DNA of 64,000 nucleotides. It comes from Deltaproteobacteria bacterium. GTDB taxonomy: Bacteria; Desulfobacterota; Deferrisomatia; Deferrisomatales; JACRMM01. How positions within the stretch are numbered: position 1 is the first letter of the stretch; the number at the start of each line of letters is the position of its first letter. The stretch is taken from contig JACRMM010000014.1 of assembly GCA_016214985.1 (NCBI GenBank), positions 203,293 through 267,292 on the forward strand. The letters are read 5' to 3'. The notes beneath the pieces were generated by a model. That model worked only from the letters and a program-made list of their open reading frames with translations. It was not told where the DNA came from and did not search any database. The translations under genes were made by a program, and so were the position numbers. Below are positions 48,692 to 56,961 of this stretch, piece by piece.

Positions 48692-49003
48692 ATGGGATCG
48701 GTGAGCCGGGTATGTCGGGCCGTGGCGGCGGCGGGTGGCTTTCTGGCCGGGTATCTCTGGGCCGTCGTGGGCTGGGCCCGGGGCCTGGGGATGACCGCAG
48801 GGCCGGCGGAGATCGAGACGTTCGTCGCCGGCGGGGTGTTCCTTGCCACCCTCCATGCGCTGCTCGTCGGCGCCTTCTTTGTGCCGCTGACGCCCCCGTC
48901 GAGGGCTCTGGGCCTGCGGATCGTGGTGGCGCCGGCCACGTTCACCGTGTCGTTCGTCATCGGAGCCCTCGGAATCCGCTGGGCGCTGGGAATGGTCGGC
49001 TGA
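48692..49003 (+). CDS. Small membrane protein, function unknown
   Basis: A 103-residue protein from ATG 48692 behind AGCGGAGAGGAC. It has three hydrophobic segments, at about 10-28 (AVAAAGGFLAGYLWAVVGW), 40-62 and 74-98. I do not recognise a family. It lies 25 bases after lexA in the same direction and may be cotranscribed. Confidence 0.7.
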   Translation: MGSVSRVCRAVAAAGGFLAGYLWAVVGWARGLGMTAGPAEIETFVAGGVFLATLHALLVGAFFVPLTPPSRALGLRIVVAPATFTVSFVIGALGIRWALGMVG

Positions 49004-49060
49004 CCGTTCGTGCAACAGGGCGTGTCCCGCGCTGTGCGACTGCCGAAAGGCGTTCCGCAG

Positions 49061-49089
49061 TTGCCCGTCCGCCGTGCCATCTGTTAGTT
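49061..49089 (+). promoter_or_regulatory. Weak promoter before the dGTPase-like gene
   Basis: TTGCCC (49061-49066), 17 bases, TTAGTT (49084-49089), 47 bases before ATG 49136. If real, it would start the long envelope-glycan operon. Confidence 0.35.
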
Positions 49090-49135
49090 TACGGGGCTTG
49101 TCGTGGGAGGGCAGGGAAGCGAGAGACGGAAGCGA

Positions 49136-50287
49136 ATGAAGGAAGGAGCCGGCGCAGAGAGGGCCGACCTGGCCGGCTGGGCCGCCCGAAGCAGCCGGAG
49201 CCGAGGCCGTGAGCACCCGGAGGTCTTCAAGGACGACCGGCCTGCGTTCGAGCGGGATCGGGACCGCGTCATCCACTCGGCCGCCTTCCGGCGTCTCGAG
49301 TACAAGACGCAGGTGTTCGTCAACCACGAAGGCGACTACTACCGCACTCGTCTCACCCACAGCCTGGAGGTCGCCCAGATCGCCCGCGGGCTCGCGCGCC
49401 GACTGGGCCTCAACGAAGACCTGGCCGAGGCGCTGGCCCTGGCCCATGACCTCGGGCACACCCCCTTCGGCCACACGGGCGAGGAGGTGCTCGACCGGCT
49501 CATGGCCGACCAGGGAGGGTTCGAGCACAACCGCCAGGGACTGCGGGTCGTCACGCTCCTGGAGGAGCGCTACCCCGGGTTTTCGGGGCTCAACCTGACC
49601 TGGGAGGTCCGGGAGGGCATCGTCAAGCACTCGTCGAGCTGGGATGCGCCGTCGGTCCGCGACCTGGAGGAGTACCGCCCGGACCTTCAGCCCACATTGG
49701 AGGCCCAGCTGATCGACCTGGCCGACGAGATCGCGTACAACAACCACGACATCGACGACGGGCTCGAGGCGGGCTACGTGGGCCTCGCGGAGCTCGGGGA
49801 GCTTCGGCTCTGGCGGCTCGCGTGGGACCGCGTGCAGTCGAAGCATCCGGGCCTCGACGGCCGCCGGGCGGTATACCAGACGATCAGCCACCTGATCGGG
49901 GTCATGATGAACGATCTGGTCGAGGCGACCGAAGCGCGCCTGCGCGAGCGCGGGATTGAGACCCTCGACGACGTCCGCCGCGCCGAAGGGCGGCTCGTGA
50001 CCCGGTCGGACGAGATGGCCGACCAGAACCGGGAGCTCAAGGAGTTCTTGCACGGACGACTCTACCGGCACCCGAAGGTTGAGGCCATGCGCTTCAAGGC
50101 CGAGCGGTTCCTCACCGACCTCTTCAACGCCTACGTGGGCCACCCAGGGCTGCTCTCCGCGCCCGCGCGGCGCCTCGTGGAGGCGCAGGGGGCGAAGCGC
50201 ACGGTGTGCGACCTGATCGCCGGGATGACCGACCGCAGCTGTCTGGACGAGTACCGCCGGCTCTTCGACCCCTACGAGAGGGTCTGA
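49136..50287 (+). CDS. dgt: Deoxyguanosinetriphosphate triphosphohydrolase-like HD protein
   Basis: A 383-residue HD-domain hydrolase that removes triphosphate from dNTPs. Family hallmarks are RDRVIHSAAFRRLEYKTQVF, the metal-binding RLTHSLEVAQIAR, ALAHDLGHTPFGHTGE, and EAQLIDLADEIAYNNHDIDD. The length and the C-terminal domain fit the dGTPase-like proteins of Gram-negative anaerobes. It starts at ATG 49136; GTG 49103 is an alternative. It ends one base before the acyltransferase gene. Confidence 0.92.
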   Translation: MKEGAGAERADLAGWAARSSRSRGREHPEVFKDDRPAFERDRDRVIHSAAFRRLEYKTQVFVNHEGDYYRTRLTHSLEVAQIARGLARRLGLNEDLAEALALAHDLGHTPFGHTGEEVLDRLMADQGGFEHNRQGLRVVTLLEERYPGFSGLNLTWEVREGIVKHSSSWDAPSVRDLEEYRPDLQPTLEAQLIDLADEIAYNNHDIDDGLEAGYVGLAELGELRLWRLAWDRVQSKHPGLDGRRAVYQTISHLIGVMMNDLVEATEARLRERGIETLDDVRRAEGRLVTRSDEMADQNRELKEFLHGRLYRHPKVEAMRFKAERFLTDLFNAYVGHPGLLSAPARRLVEAQGAKRTVCDLIAGMTDRSCLDEYRRLFDPYERV

Positions 50288-50288
50288 C

Positions 50289-51182
50289 GTGTCGTTGGGG
50301 GCCACGGAAAGCGCAGCCTTCACGGCGTTCCGACTGCTGGAGGGGCTGGCGTCCACCCGATCCTGGGAGAGGCGGGGGACGCTCGGCAAGAGGCTGGGAG
50401 CTCTGTGGCACGCGCTCGACGCGGGGCACCGGCGAGTGGCCCGGGACAACGTGGCCCTGGCGTTCCCCGATTGGGAGCCCGAGCAGGTCCGGCGGCTGGT
50501 GCGGGCGAATTTTGCGCACCTGGGCGCAGTGGCCGCGGAGTTTCTGGGAATGGGGTTTCTGTCGAGGGACGAGCTCTTGCGCCGCACGACCTTCGAAGGG
50601 GCCGAGTACTTGCTAGAGGCACGGGAGCGCGGGAAGGGCGTCTTCATCCTGTGCAGCCACCAGGGCAATTGGGAGCTCGCCGGCGCGGCCATGACGGCTA
50701 CGTTTTCTCCAGTCTATTTTCTGGGCCGGCGGCTGAAGAACGCCGGGGTCGACCGCCGCGTGACGGAGCTCCGTCAGAGGTTCGGCGGCACCGCCATCGG
50801 GCATCGCGATGCGGTCCGACCCGTCCTGAAGGCGCTTCGCCAGGGGGGCATCGTAGGGTTCCTCATGGACCAGAAGGCGCTTGCGAGGGAGGCGGTGCCC
50901 AGCCGCTTCTTCGGCCGGCCGGTGGCCACGAACCAGGGGCTGGCGGTGCTGGCGCTCAAGACCGGTGCTCCGGTCGTTCCGGCGTTCGGCACCCGGGTGC
51001 CGGGGGGCCAGGTGATCCGCCTGGGACCCGCGCTCGCGCCGCCCACCGACGGCACTCTGGAGGAGAAGGTGCAGCGGTTCACCCAGGCCTTCGACGACAC
51101 GATCGAAGCGGCGGTGCGCGCCTGCCCGGAGCAGTGGTTCTGGGTGCACCGCAGGTGGCGGCTGCCGGAGGCGTGGCGGTGA
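50289..51182 (+). CDS. Lipid A biosynthesis acyltransferase (LpxL/HtrB family)
   Basis: A 297-residue inner-membrane acyltransferase that adds a secondary acyl chain to lipid A. The catalytic HX4E motif is SHQGNWE at about 118-124. Later family segments are GGIVGFLMDQKALAREAVPS and FFGRPVATNQGLAVLALKTG. It starts at GTG 50289. It opens the run of overlapping envelope genes, and its stop overlaps the gmhB start (GTGA). Confidence 0.92.
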   Translation: MSLGATESAAFTAFRLLEGLASTRSWERRGTLGKRLGALWHALDAGHRRVARDNVALAFPDWEPEQVRRLVRANFAHLGAVAAEFLGMGFLSRDELLRRTTFEGAEYLLEARERGKGVFILCSHQGNWELAGAAMTATFSPVYFLGRRLKNAGVDRRVTELRQRFGGTAIGHRDAVRPVLKALRQGGIVGFLMDQKALAREAVPSRFFGRPVATNQGLAVLALKTGAPVVPAFGTRVPGGQVIRLGPALAPPTDGTLEEKVQRFTQAFDDTIEAAVRACPEQWFWVHRRWRLPEAWR

Positions 51183-51727
51183 GGCGGGCGGTCTTTCTGG
51201 ACCGGGACGGGACGCTCATCCGGGAGGTCGGGTATCTGCGGACCCTGGCGGAGCTCGAGCTCCTTCCGGGCGCGAGCCGGGCCCTGCGCCGCCTGGGCGA
51301 GGCTGGATTCCTGCGCCTCGTCGTGACCAACCAGTCCGGCATCGCGCGAGGCTACTTCGATCGGGCCTTCGTGGAGGAAACCCATGGAGAGCTCCGACGG
51401 AGGCTCCGGGAGGAAGGTGCGGACGTGGACGGGTTCTCCGTGTGCCCGCACCACCCGGACCACACCGGCCCGTGCGACTGCCGAAAGCCGTCCCCGGGAC
51501 TGGTGCAGGAGGCGGCGGCGCGGTGGGACCTGGACCTCGCGGCCTCCTGGGTGGTGGGTGACAAGCCCGCCGACATTGGCCTCGCCCGGGCGGCCGGATG
51601 CCGCGCGGCTTTGGTGAGAACCGGCTACGGCGCGGAGAGTGAAGCCGAGCTCGAAGTGTTGGGGCTGGTGCCGGATGTGGTGGCGGCCGATCTCGAGGCC
51701 GCGGTCAGGGAGATCGTGACGTCATGA
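51179..51727 (+). CDS. gmhB: D-glycero-D-manno-heptose 1,7-bisphosphate phosphatase
   Basis: A 182-residue HAD phosphatase that removes the C7 phosphate during ADP-heptose synthesis for LPS. HAD motif I is FLDRDGTLIRE, motif II is VTNQSGIARG and motif IV is WVVGDKPADIGLA. The structural zinc loop CPHHPDHTGPCDCRKPSPG distinguishes GmhB from histidinol phosphatase. It starts at GTG 51179. Its placement before heptosyltransferase-family genes supports the role. Confidence 0.93.
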   Translation: MRRAVFLDRDGTLIREVGYLRTLAELELLPGASRALRRLGEAGFLRLVVTNQSGIARGYFDRAFVEETHGELRRRLREEGADVDGFSVCPHHPDHTGPCDCRKPSPGLVQEAAARWDLDLAASWVVGDKPADIGLARAAGCRAALVRTGYGAESEAELEVLGLVPDVVAADLEAAVREIVTS

Positions 51728-52908
51728 GAGTCGAGGACCGGCCCCGCGCCGGGGAGCTCGGGGCCTACGCGCCCGACTGTCGCTTCTTCTCGGGCTACAA
51801 GCCCTGCCGCCACAAGCGGCTGTGCGACGGCTGCCCCCGCTACGAGCCCCGGGGGACGAGGATCCTGCTGGTAAATCTCGACGCCATGGGCGACGTGGTG
51901 CGCACGACGGCGCTCCTTCCGGCGCTCAAGCGGAAGTACCCGGTGAGCCACGTCACCTGGGTCACGCTCAAGAACGCGGAGCCGATCCTCCGGTACAATC
52001 CGCTGGTGGACGAGGTGCTCGTCTACGGCCCCGAGACCGTCCTGGAGTTGGAGCCGCGCACCTTCGATGTCGTCCTCAACGTGGACAAATCGCGCCGCTC
52101 CGGGGCCCTGACCCAGCGAGTCGGCGCGAGGGAACGCCTTGGGTTCGGGGTGGACGAGCACGGGGCCATCGTGCCGCTGACCCCTGCGGCCCACTACCAG
52201 TATTGGACCGGGCTGGACGACGAGCTCAAGTTCTTCCGGAATCGCAAGAGCGAGCAGGAGATGCTCGCCGAGACCATGGGTGCGGAGTTTCGGCGCGATC
52301 CCTACGTGCTCCCTCTCTCGGAGGAGGAACAGGCGTTCGTCGCGTCGCGCCGGCGCGCCTGGGGGCTCGACGGCGCCGAGGCCGTCGTGGGGATCAACAC
52401 GGGGTGCTCGGAGCTCTACCCCTACAAGCGCCTTCCGGCCGCGTTCCAGGCTCAACTCGCAGACGCCCTGTGGGAGCGGTTCCCCGGGGTCCGGGTCGTG
52501 CTGCTCGGTGGGCCCGAGGACGCGGCCCGAAACCCCGAGATCGCCCGGCTCTGCCGGGCTCCGGTCTTGGAGACGCCGTGCACGGAAGGCCTGCGCCGCG
52601 GGATGCAGTACATCGAACTGGCCGACGTCGTGCTCACGGGCGACTCGCTTGGCATGCACCTCGCGATCGGCCGGGGCAAGCGGGTGGTCGCCTGGTTCGG
52701 GCTCACCTGCGAGCAGGAGATCGACTTCTTCGATCGGGGCGAAGCCGTGCTGGCGCGGGTGGGCTGCCGGCCGTGCTGGCAGCGCTCCTGCGACCGCCCG
52801 GTCAAGTGCTACGAGAGCGTGGACCTGGAGGAGTTGCTGGCGGCCGCCGCCCGCATGATCCAGGGCGTGCGGGAGGAGAAAGACCGTGGAAGCCATCGGA
52901 CAGGTTGA
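51724..52908 (+). CDS. Glycosyltransferase family 9 with N-terminal cysteine cluster
   Basis: A 394-residue heptosyltransferase-like enzyme. The GT9 start RILLVNLDAMGDVVRTTALL appears only at residue 46. Before it is an unusual cysteine-rich lead (Cys19, 28, 34 and 37 within DCRFFSGYKPCRHKRLCDGC) that could bind zinc or an iron-sulfur cluster. The C-terminal half has VVGINTGCSELYPYKRLP and ADVVLTGDSLGMHLAIGRGK, then a second cysteine cluster CRPCWQRSCDRPVKC. It starts at ATG 51724, overlapping the gmhB stop. The sugar is not determined. Confidence 0.88.
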   Translation: MRVEDRPRAGELGAYAPDCRFFSGYKPCRHKRLCDGCPRYEPRGTRILLVNLDAMGDVVRTTALLPALKRKYPVSHVTWVTLKNAEPILRYNPLVDEVLVYGPETVLELEPRTFDVVLNVDKSRRSGALTQRVGARERLGFGVDEHGAIVPLTPAAHYQYWTGLDDELKFFRNRKSEQEMLAETMGAEFRRDPYVLPLSEEEQAFVASRRRAWGLDGAEAVVGINTGCSELYPYKRLPAAFQAQLADALWERFPGVRVVLLGGPEDAARNPEIARLCRAPVLETPCTEGLRRGMQYIELADVVLTGDSLGMHLAIGRGKRVVAWFGLTCEQEIDFFDRGEAVLARVGCRPCWQRSCDRPVKCYESVDLEELLAAAARMIQGVREEKDRGSHRTG

Positions 52909-53452
52909 CGAGAGCACGTGGTTCTTTCAAAACATCGTCAAGCGCCGCGTGGCGCTGGGCTTCGCGGCGGGCGTCCTGTTCGTGCTGTTCGCGTGCCCGA
53001 GCCGGGCGACCGTGTTCCTGGGGTTCTGGATTGCCCTGGCAGGCGAATTGCTGAGAACGTGGTCTTCCGGAGTCATTGTAAAGAATAAAGAGCTGGCCAC
53101 CGAGGGGCCCTACAGGCTCGTCCGAAACCCTTTGTACGTGGGCAACTTCCTCATCGGGCTCGGTGTCTCAATCATGGGGGGCCGAGTGCTGCTGCTCATT
53201 CTCTTCCTCGTCGGGTTCCTCCCCGTCTACCGGGCGCTGGTGGCCAAGGAGGAGAGCTACCTCCTGGAGGTGTACGGCGAGGCCTTCGAGACCTACTGCC
53301 GGGAGGTGCCTCGGTTCGTTCCCCGGCACCTTCCCTGGCCGCTGCCCCAGACCCCCTACGACGCGAACCGGATGCTGCGCAAGCACCGCGAGTGGCAGGC
53401 GTGGCTCGGCTTGTACGCGGTGACGTTGTATCTGTTGCTGAGGGCAGGGTAA
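52886..53452 (+). CDS. Isoprenylcysteine carboxyl methyltransferase-like membrane protein
   Basis: A 188-residue ICMT/PEMT-family protein with four or five membrane helices. The SAM-binding end has ELATEGPYRLVRNPLYVGNF and EESYLLEVYGEAFETYCREV. Bacterial members methylate small molecules or lipids; the substrate here is unknown. It starts at GTG 52886 behind GGAGGAGAAAGACC, inside the end of the preceding GT9 gene (23-base overlap). Confidence 0.85.
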   Translation: MEAIGQVDESTWFFQNIVKRRVALGFAAGVLFVLFACPSRATVFLGFWIALAGELLRTWSSGVIVKNKELATEGPYRLVRNPLYVGNFLIGLGVSIMGGRVLLLILFLVGFLPVYRALVAKEESYLLEVYGEAFETYCREVPRFVPRHLPWPLPQTPYDANRMLRKHREWQAWLGLYAVTLYLLLRAG

Positions 53453-53462
53453 CGTTTGGCGT

Positions 53463-53600
53463 TCAGCTGTCAGCGGTCAGCCTTCAGCTTGAACCCGAAA
53501 GCCAGTCCGGCATCGAAGGGTCGGCAGTCCATCGGAACGCCGAGTGTGCCCCTGTTCAGTATCTTGAAGCGGACCGCTGACAGCTGAGAGCTGACAGCCA
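53463..53600. repeat. Heptamer-repeat inverted element (TCAGCNN arms)
   Basis: Left arm 53463-53490 is four head-to-tail heptamers TCAGCTG, TCAGCGG, TCAGCCT and TCAGCTT. The right arm 53574-53594 holds the complements CCGCTGA, CAGCTGA and GAGCTGA, then CAGCCA. About 83 bases separate the arms. It fills the only sizeable gap inside the glycan cluster. It looks like a small dispersed intergenic repeat that can fold into a long hairpin. Confidence 0.75.
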
Positions 53601-53618
53601 TCTCTTGGAGGTTTCCCC

Positions 53619-53792
53619 ATGGCTCTCCATCCCGATCTGCTCGAGATCCTGGCGTGCCCCCAGTGCAAGGGCGACCTGGAGTACCGCGAGGGTGAGGCGG
53701 CCCTCCTGTGCCACGGCTGCCGGCTCCGGTACCGCATCGAGGACGACATCCCAGTGATGCTCATCGAAGAGGCGACGCCGCTCGAGGCCTGA
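53619..53792 (+). CDS. Trm112-family protein (YcaR-like)
   Basis: A 57-residue protein, ATG 53619 behind CTTGGAGGTTTCCCC. It has the family pattern [20 protein letters not shown], a second pair [12 protein letters not shown], and the ending [10 protein letters not shown]. The two CxxC pairs form a zinc ribbon. Bacterial members often sit in LPS or peptidoglycan loci (YcaR next to lpxK and kdsB); the role is unclear, though eukaryotic Trm112 activates methyltransferases. An ICMT-like methyltransferase is the previous gene. Confidence 0.9.
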   Translation: MALHPDLLEILACPQCKGDLEYREGEAALLCHGCRLRYRIEDDIPVMLIEEATPLEA

Positions 53793-53817
53793 GGCCTCGG
53801 CCTCGTCCCGCCCCCCG

Positions 53818-54633
53818 ATGACGACGACCCGACCGGAAGCCCCGGAGCCGCCCACCGTTTGCCTCTCCGCGACCCTCATCTGCAAGGACGAGGTCGAGAA
53901 GATCCGGGGCGCGTTGGAGAGCGTGCGGTTCTGCGACGAAGTGATCGTCGTGGACTCCGGGAGCACGGACGGAACGCTGGAGATCTGCCGCGAGCTCGCC
54001 GACGTGGTGGTGGAGCGAGGCTGGCCCGGGCACGTGGCCCAGAAGAACCACGCCCTGTCCCTGGCCCGGGGGGAGTGGGTCCTCCCCCTCGACGCGGACG
54101 AGCGGGTGACGCCCGAACTCGCCGAGGAGATCCGCCGGGTCCTGGCTGCGGAGCCAGAGGTCGACGGCTTCTTCATCAATCGTCACGTCCACTACCTCGG
54201 CCGGTGGATCGACCACTCCGGCTGGTACCCAGAGCCGCGCCTGCGGCTCTTCCGCCGGGCCAAAGGGCGCTGGGGCGGCACGAATCCCCACGACGAGGTG
54301 ATCCTCGAAGGCACTGCACGGCGGCTGCGGGGCGACATCGTCCATTACACCTACGACGATCTGGAGGACCACGTCCGCACGCTCAACGGTTTCAGCTCCA
54401 TCCTGGCCGGGGAACACGCGGCGGCCGGTCGACGATTCTCGTGGGCCTCGCTCCTGCTGCGTCCGCCCTTGGAGTTCCTGAAGAAGTACGTGCTCAAGCG
54501 AGGATTTCTCGACGGCCCCCAGGGCTTCTTCGTGGCGATCCTCTCGGCCGTGTACGTCTTCCTCAAGGCAGCGAAGCTCTGGGAGAAGGAGCGCGTGGGC
54601 ACCTCGAGGCCTTGGAGGGACGGTGGGGCGTAA
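53818..54633 (+). CDS. Glycosyltransferase family 2 (WaaE/KdtX-like)
   Basis: A 271-residue GT-A enzyme. CLSATLICKDEVEKIRGALE opens the nucleotide-binding fold, VIVVDSGSTDGTLEIC follows, and LDADERVTPELAEEI is the metal-binding DxD region. FFINRHVHYLGRWIDHSGWY and RLFRRAKGRWGG are typical of LPS core beta-1,4-glucosyltransferases of the WaaE type. A C-terminal hydrophobic stretch suggests membrane association. It starts at ATG 53818 with no clear ribosome site. Confidence 0.88.
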   Translation: MTTTRPEAPEPPTVCLSATLICKDEVEKIRGALESVRFCDEVIVVDSGSTDGTLEICRELADVVVERGWPGHVAQKNHALSLARGEWVLPLDADERVTPELAEEIRRVLAAEPEVDGFFINRHVHYLGRWIDHSGWYPEPRLRLFRRAKGRWGGTNPHDEVILEGTARRLRGDIVHYTYDDLEDHVRTLNGFSSILAGEHAAAGRRFSWASLLLRPPLEFLKKYVLKRGFLDGPQGFFVAILSAVYVFLKAAKLWEKERVGTSRPWRDGGA

Positions 54634-55861
54634 CCCGAGGTCGAGGAATCGGTCCCTGCTCCGGAGGTCGGGCCAGGACCTCTCCTTCGGCGGGCGCGAT
54701 CCCTGGGCTTTTGCGGCCTCGGGCCAGCCGACACGAGGTAAGGAAGGTTCACCGGGTGCACCGGAGCTTCCTGCAACGGCCGCGCGCCCGCTCTCCGGAG
54801 AGGCCCCGTCCCGACCCGGGCGTAGCAATCGATCGTGTCTCCGAATCCTCGTGGTGCAGACGGCATTCCTGGGGGACGTGGTGCTCACGACCCCGCTCTT
54901 CCGCGCGCTGCGGCGCGTGGCCCCCGACGCCCACCTGACCGCGCTCGTCACTCCGGCCGCGGCGCCCCTGCTCGAAGCCGATCCTCACCTGGACGAGGTC
55001 CTGACCTACGACAAGAAGGGCGGCGAGTCGCTCGCGGCCGTCCTACGGCGCGTGAGGCGCGCTCGCTTCGACCGACTCCTCGCGCCCCACCGCTCCCACC
55101 GCTCCGGCCTTCTCGCCCTATTCTCGGGCATCCCGGTGCGGGTCGGGTTCGCGGACGGGGCGCTCTCCTGGGCGTACACCCGACGGGTCGACCGTCCCCT
55201 GGACCACCACGAGGTGGACCGGAACCTCGCGCTCCTCCGGGGACTGGGGCACGAGCCCGTCGAAGCGGACCGGGTGCTCCACGTGGGGTACACCGAAGTG
55301 GAGGGCGCGTCGGTCGAGGCTATGCTGGAGCAGGCCGGGGTGAAGCCCGGCGCGCGGCTGGCCGGCCTCTGCCCCGGCTCGATCTGGCCTACCAAGCGGT
55401 GGGGCGCCGAGGGCTTCGCCGCGGTCGCCCGGGCCCTGGCCGACCGGGGGCTTCGGCCGGTGCTCCTCGGAGGCCCGGACGACGCCGGTGTGGCGAGCGA
55501 GGTGCAACGGCTCGCCGGCGACCGCTCGGGCGTGCTCAACGCGGCGGGGCGAACGCCGCTCAAGGCCCTGGCCGCGTGGATGGACCGTCTCTCGGTCCTT
55601 GTGACCAACGACTCCGCGCCGCTGCACGTGGCCGCGGCCCGCGGGACGCCGACCGTCGCGGTGTTCGGCCCCACGACCCGCGGGCTCGGATTCGCGCCGT
55701 TTCACGCCGCGGCCCGCGTGGTGGAGGTGAGCCTCTCCTGCCGCCCCTGCGGCCTCCACGGCGGCCGGCGGTGCCCCGAGGGCCACTTCCGCTGCATGGG
55801 GGACGTCACCCCTGACCAGGTGCTCCGGGCCCTGGACGACGTGCTCGGCGGCGCGGCATGA
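54623..55861 (+). CDS. Lipopolysaccharide heptosyltransferase II-like protein (GT9)
   Basis: About 412 residues from GTG 54623, which follows GGAGGGAC; the conserved part starts at LRILVVQTAFLGDVVLTTPL (about residue 73). The first 70 residues have no family counterpart, so the true start may be later, but no ATG is available. The C-terminal half has AGLCPGSIWPTKRWGAEGFA, VTNDSAPLHVAAARGTPTVA and VFGPTTRGLGFAP, which match WaaF-type enzymes that transfer heptose from ADP-heptose. Cysteines near the end (CRPCGLHGGRRCPEGHFRC) are common in this branch. Confidence 0.88.
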   Translation: MGRNPRSRNRSLLRRSGQDLSFGGRDPWAFAASGQPTRGKEGSPGAPELPATAARPLSGEAPSRPGRSNRSCLRILVVQTAFLGDVVLTTPLFRALRRVAPDAHLTALVTPAAAPLLEADPHLDEVLTYDKKGGESLAAVLRRVRRARFDRLLAPHRSHRSGLLALFSGIPVRVGFADGALSWAYTRRVDRPLDHHEVDRNLALLRGLGHEPVEADRVLHVGYTEVEGASVEAMLEQAGVKPGARLAGLCPGSIWPTKRWGAEGFAAVARALADRGLRPVLLGGPDDAGVASEVQRLAGDRSGVLNAAGRTPLKALAAWMDRLSVLVTNDSAPLHVAAARGTPTVAVFGPTTRGLGFAPFHAAARVVEVSLSCRPCGLHGGRRCPEGHFRCMGDVTPDQVLRALDDVLGGAA

Positions 55862-56961
55862 GCGCCCTGAGCCCCGTGAGGATCGTCCACGTCGATACGG
55901 GCCGCACCTGGCGGGGCGGGCAGCGGCAGGTGTGGTTGCTGCACCGGGGCCTCGTGGAGCGTGGGGTGGCGAGCCTTCTCCTGTGCACGGCCGGTGGCGA
56001 GCTCCACCGCCGGACCGAGGCGACGGGGCTGCCGGTGCGGGGGCTACCCCTGCGCGGGGAGTGGGACCTGGCCTCCGCAGTGCGGATCGCTCGGGAGGCG
56101 CGCCGGGCCGGGGCGACGCACCTGCACCTGCACAGCGCCCACGCCCAGACCCTCGGCCTGCTGGCGTCCCGGTTCGCCGGGATGCGCCGCGTGCTGGCGA
56201 CCCGGCGGGTCGACTTCGTGCCGCGCGACCGCCTCGTGAACCGCTGGAAGTACGGATCCGGGATCTCGCGGTTCGTGGCGATCAGCGCGGCGATCCGAGA
56301 CATCCTCGTGCGCTTTGGCGTGCCGGCGGAGCGCATCCGGCTCGTGCCGAGCGGCGTGGACTTCACGCCGCCCCCCGAGGGCGGCGGCGCCGCGGTCCGG
56401 CGCGAGCTCAGCGTGGCCCCAGGGCAGCCGCTGGTCGGCACCATCGGCGCCCTGGTGGACCATAAAGGGCAACGCTACCTGGTCGAGGCGGCGGCGCTCG
56501 TGCTCCGGGAGCGGCCCGAGGCGCGCTTCGCGATCGTCGGGGAGGGGGAGCTCCGGGCCGACCTCGAGGCGCGCGCCGAAGTCCTGGGGCTCGGGGACCG
56601 CCTGCTCTTCACCGGGTTTCGACGCGACGTGCCCGCGGTCCTCGATGCCCTCGACCTCTTCGTCCTGCCGTCGCACCTGGAAGGGCTCGGCACGATCGTG
56701 CTTGACGCTCTGGCCGCCGGGAAGCCCGTGGTGGGCACGCGAGCCGGTGGGATCCCCGAGATGATCGAGGACGGCCGCCACGGGCTGCTCGTGCCGCCGC
56801 GGGACCCCCCCGCCCTGGCGGCCGCGGTCCTTCGCCTGCTCGGCGACCCGGAGCTCGGACGACGCCTTGCCGCGGAGGGCCGCACCCGGGCCCTCGGCTC
56901 TTTCAGCGCGGACGCCATGGTGGAGGGCAACCTGGCGGTCTACCGGGAGCTCACGGCGTGA
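55858..56961 (+). CDS. Glycosyltransferase family 4
   Basis: A 367-residue GT-B enzyme. The N-terminal domain has RIVHVDTGRTWRGGQRQVWL and the acceptor-side HLHSAHAQTLGLLA; the C-terminal domain has LVGTIGALVDHKGQRYLVEA, FTGFRRDVPAVLDALDLFVL and the EX7E donor motif in SHLEGLGTIVLDALAAG. It starts at ATG 55858, overlapping the previous stop (ATGA). The donor sugar is unknown. Confidence 0.9.
   Translation: MSALSPVRIVHVDTGRTWRGGQRQVWLLHRGLVERGVASLLLCTAGGELHRRTEATGLPVRGLPLRGEWDLASAVRIAREARRAGATHLHLHSAHAQTLGLLASRFAGMRRVLATRRVDFVPRDRLVNRWKYGSGISRFVAISAAIRDILVRFGVPAERIRLVPSGVDFTPPPEGGGAAVRRELSVAPGQPLVGTIGALVDHKGQRYLVEAAALVLRERPEARFAIVGEGELRADLEARAEVLGLGDRLLFTGFRRDVPAVLDALDLFVLPSHLEGLGTIVLDALAAGKPVVGTRAGGIPEMIEDGRHGLLVPPRDPPALAAAVLRLLGDPELGRRLAAEGRTRALGSFSADAMVEGNLAVYRELTA

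Noticed and set aside
54623..54838. The first 70 residues of the GT9 at 54623 as a separate domain
   Set aside because: The composition is low-complexity and without family likeness; it is probably untranslated or a poorly conserved extension.
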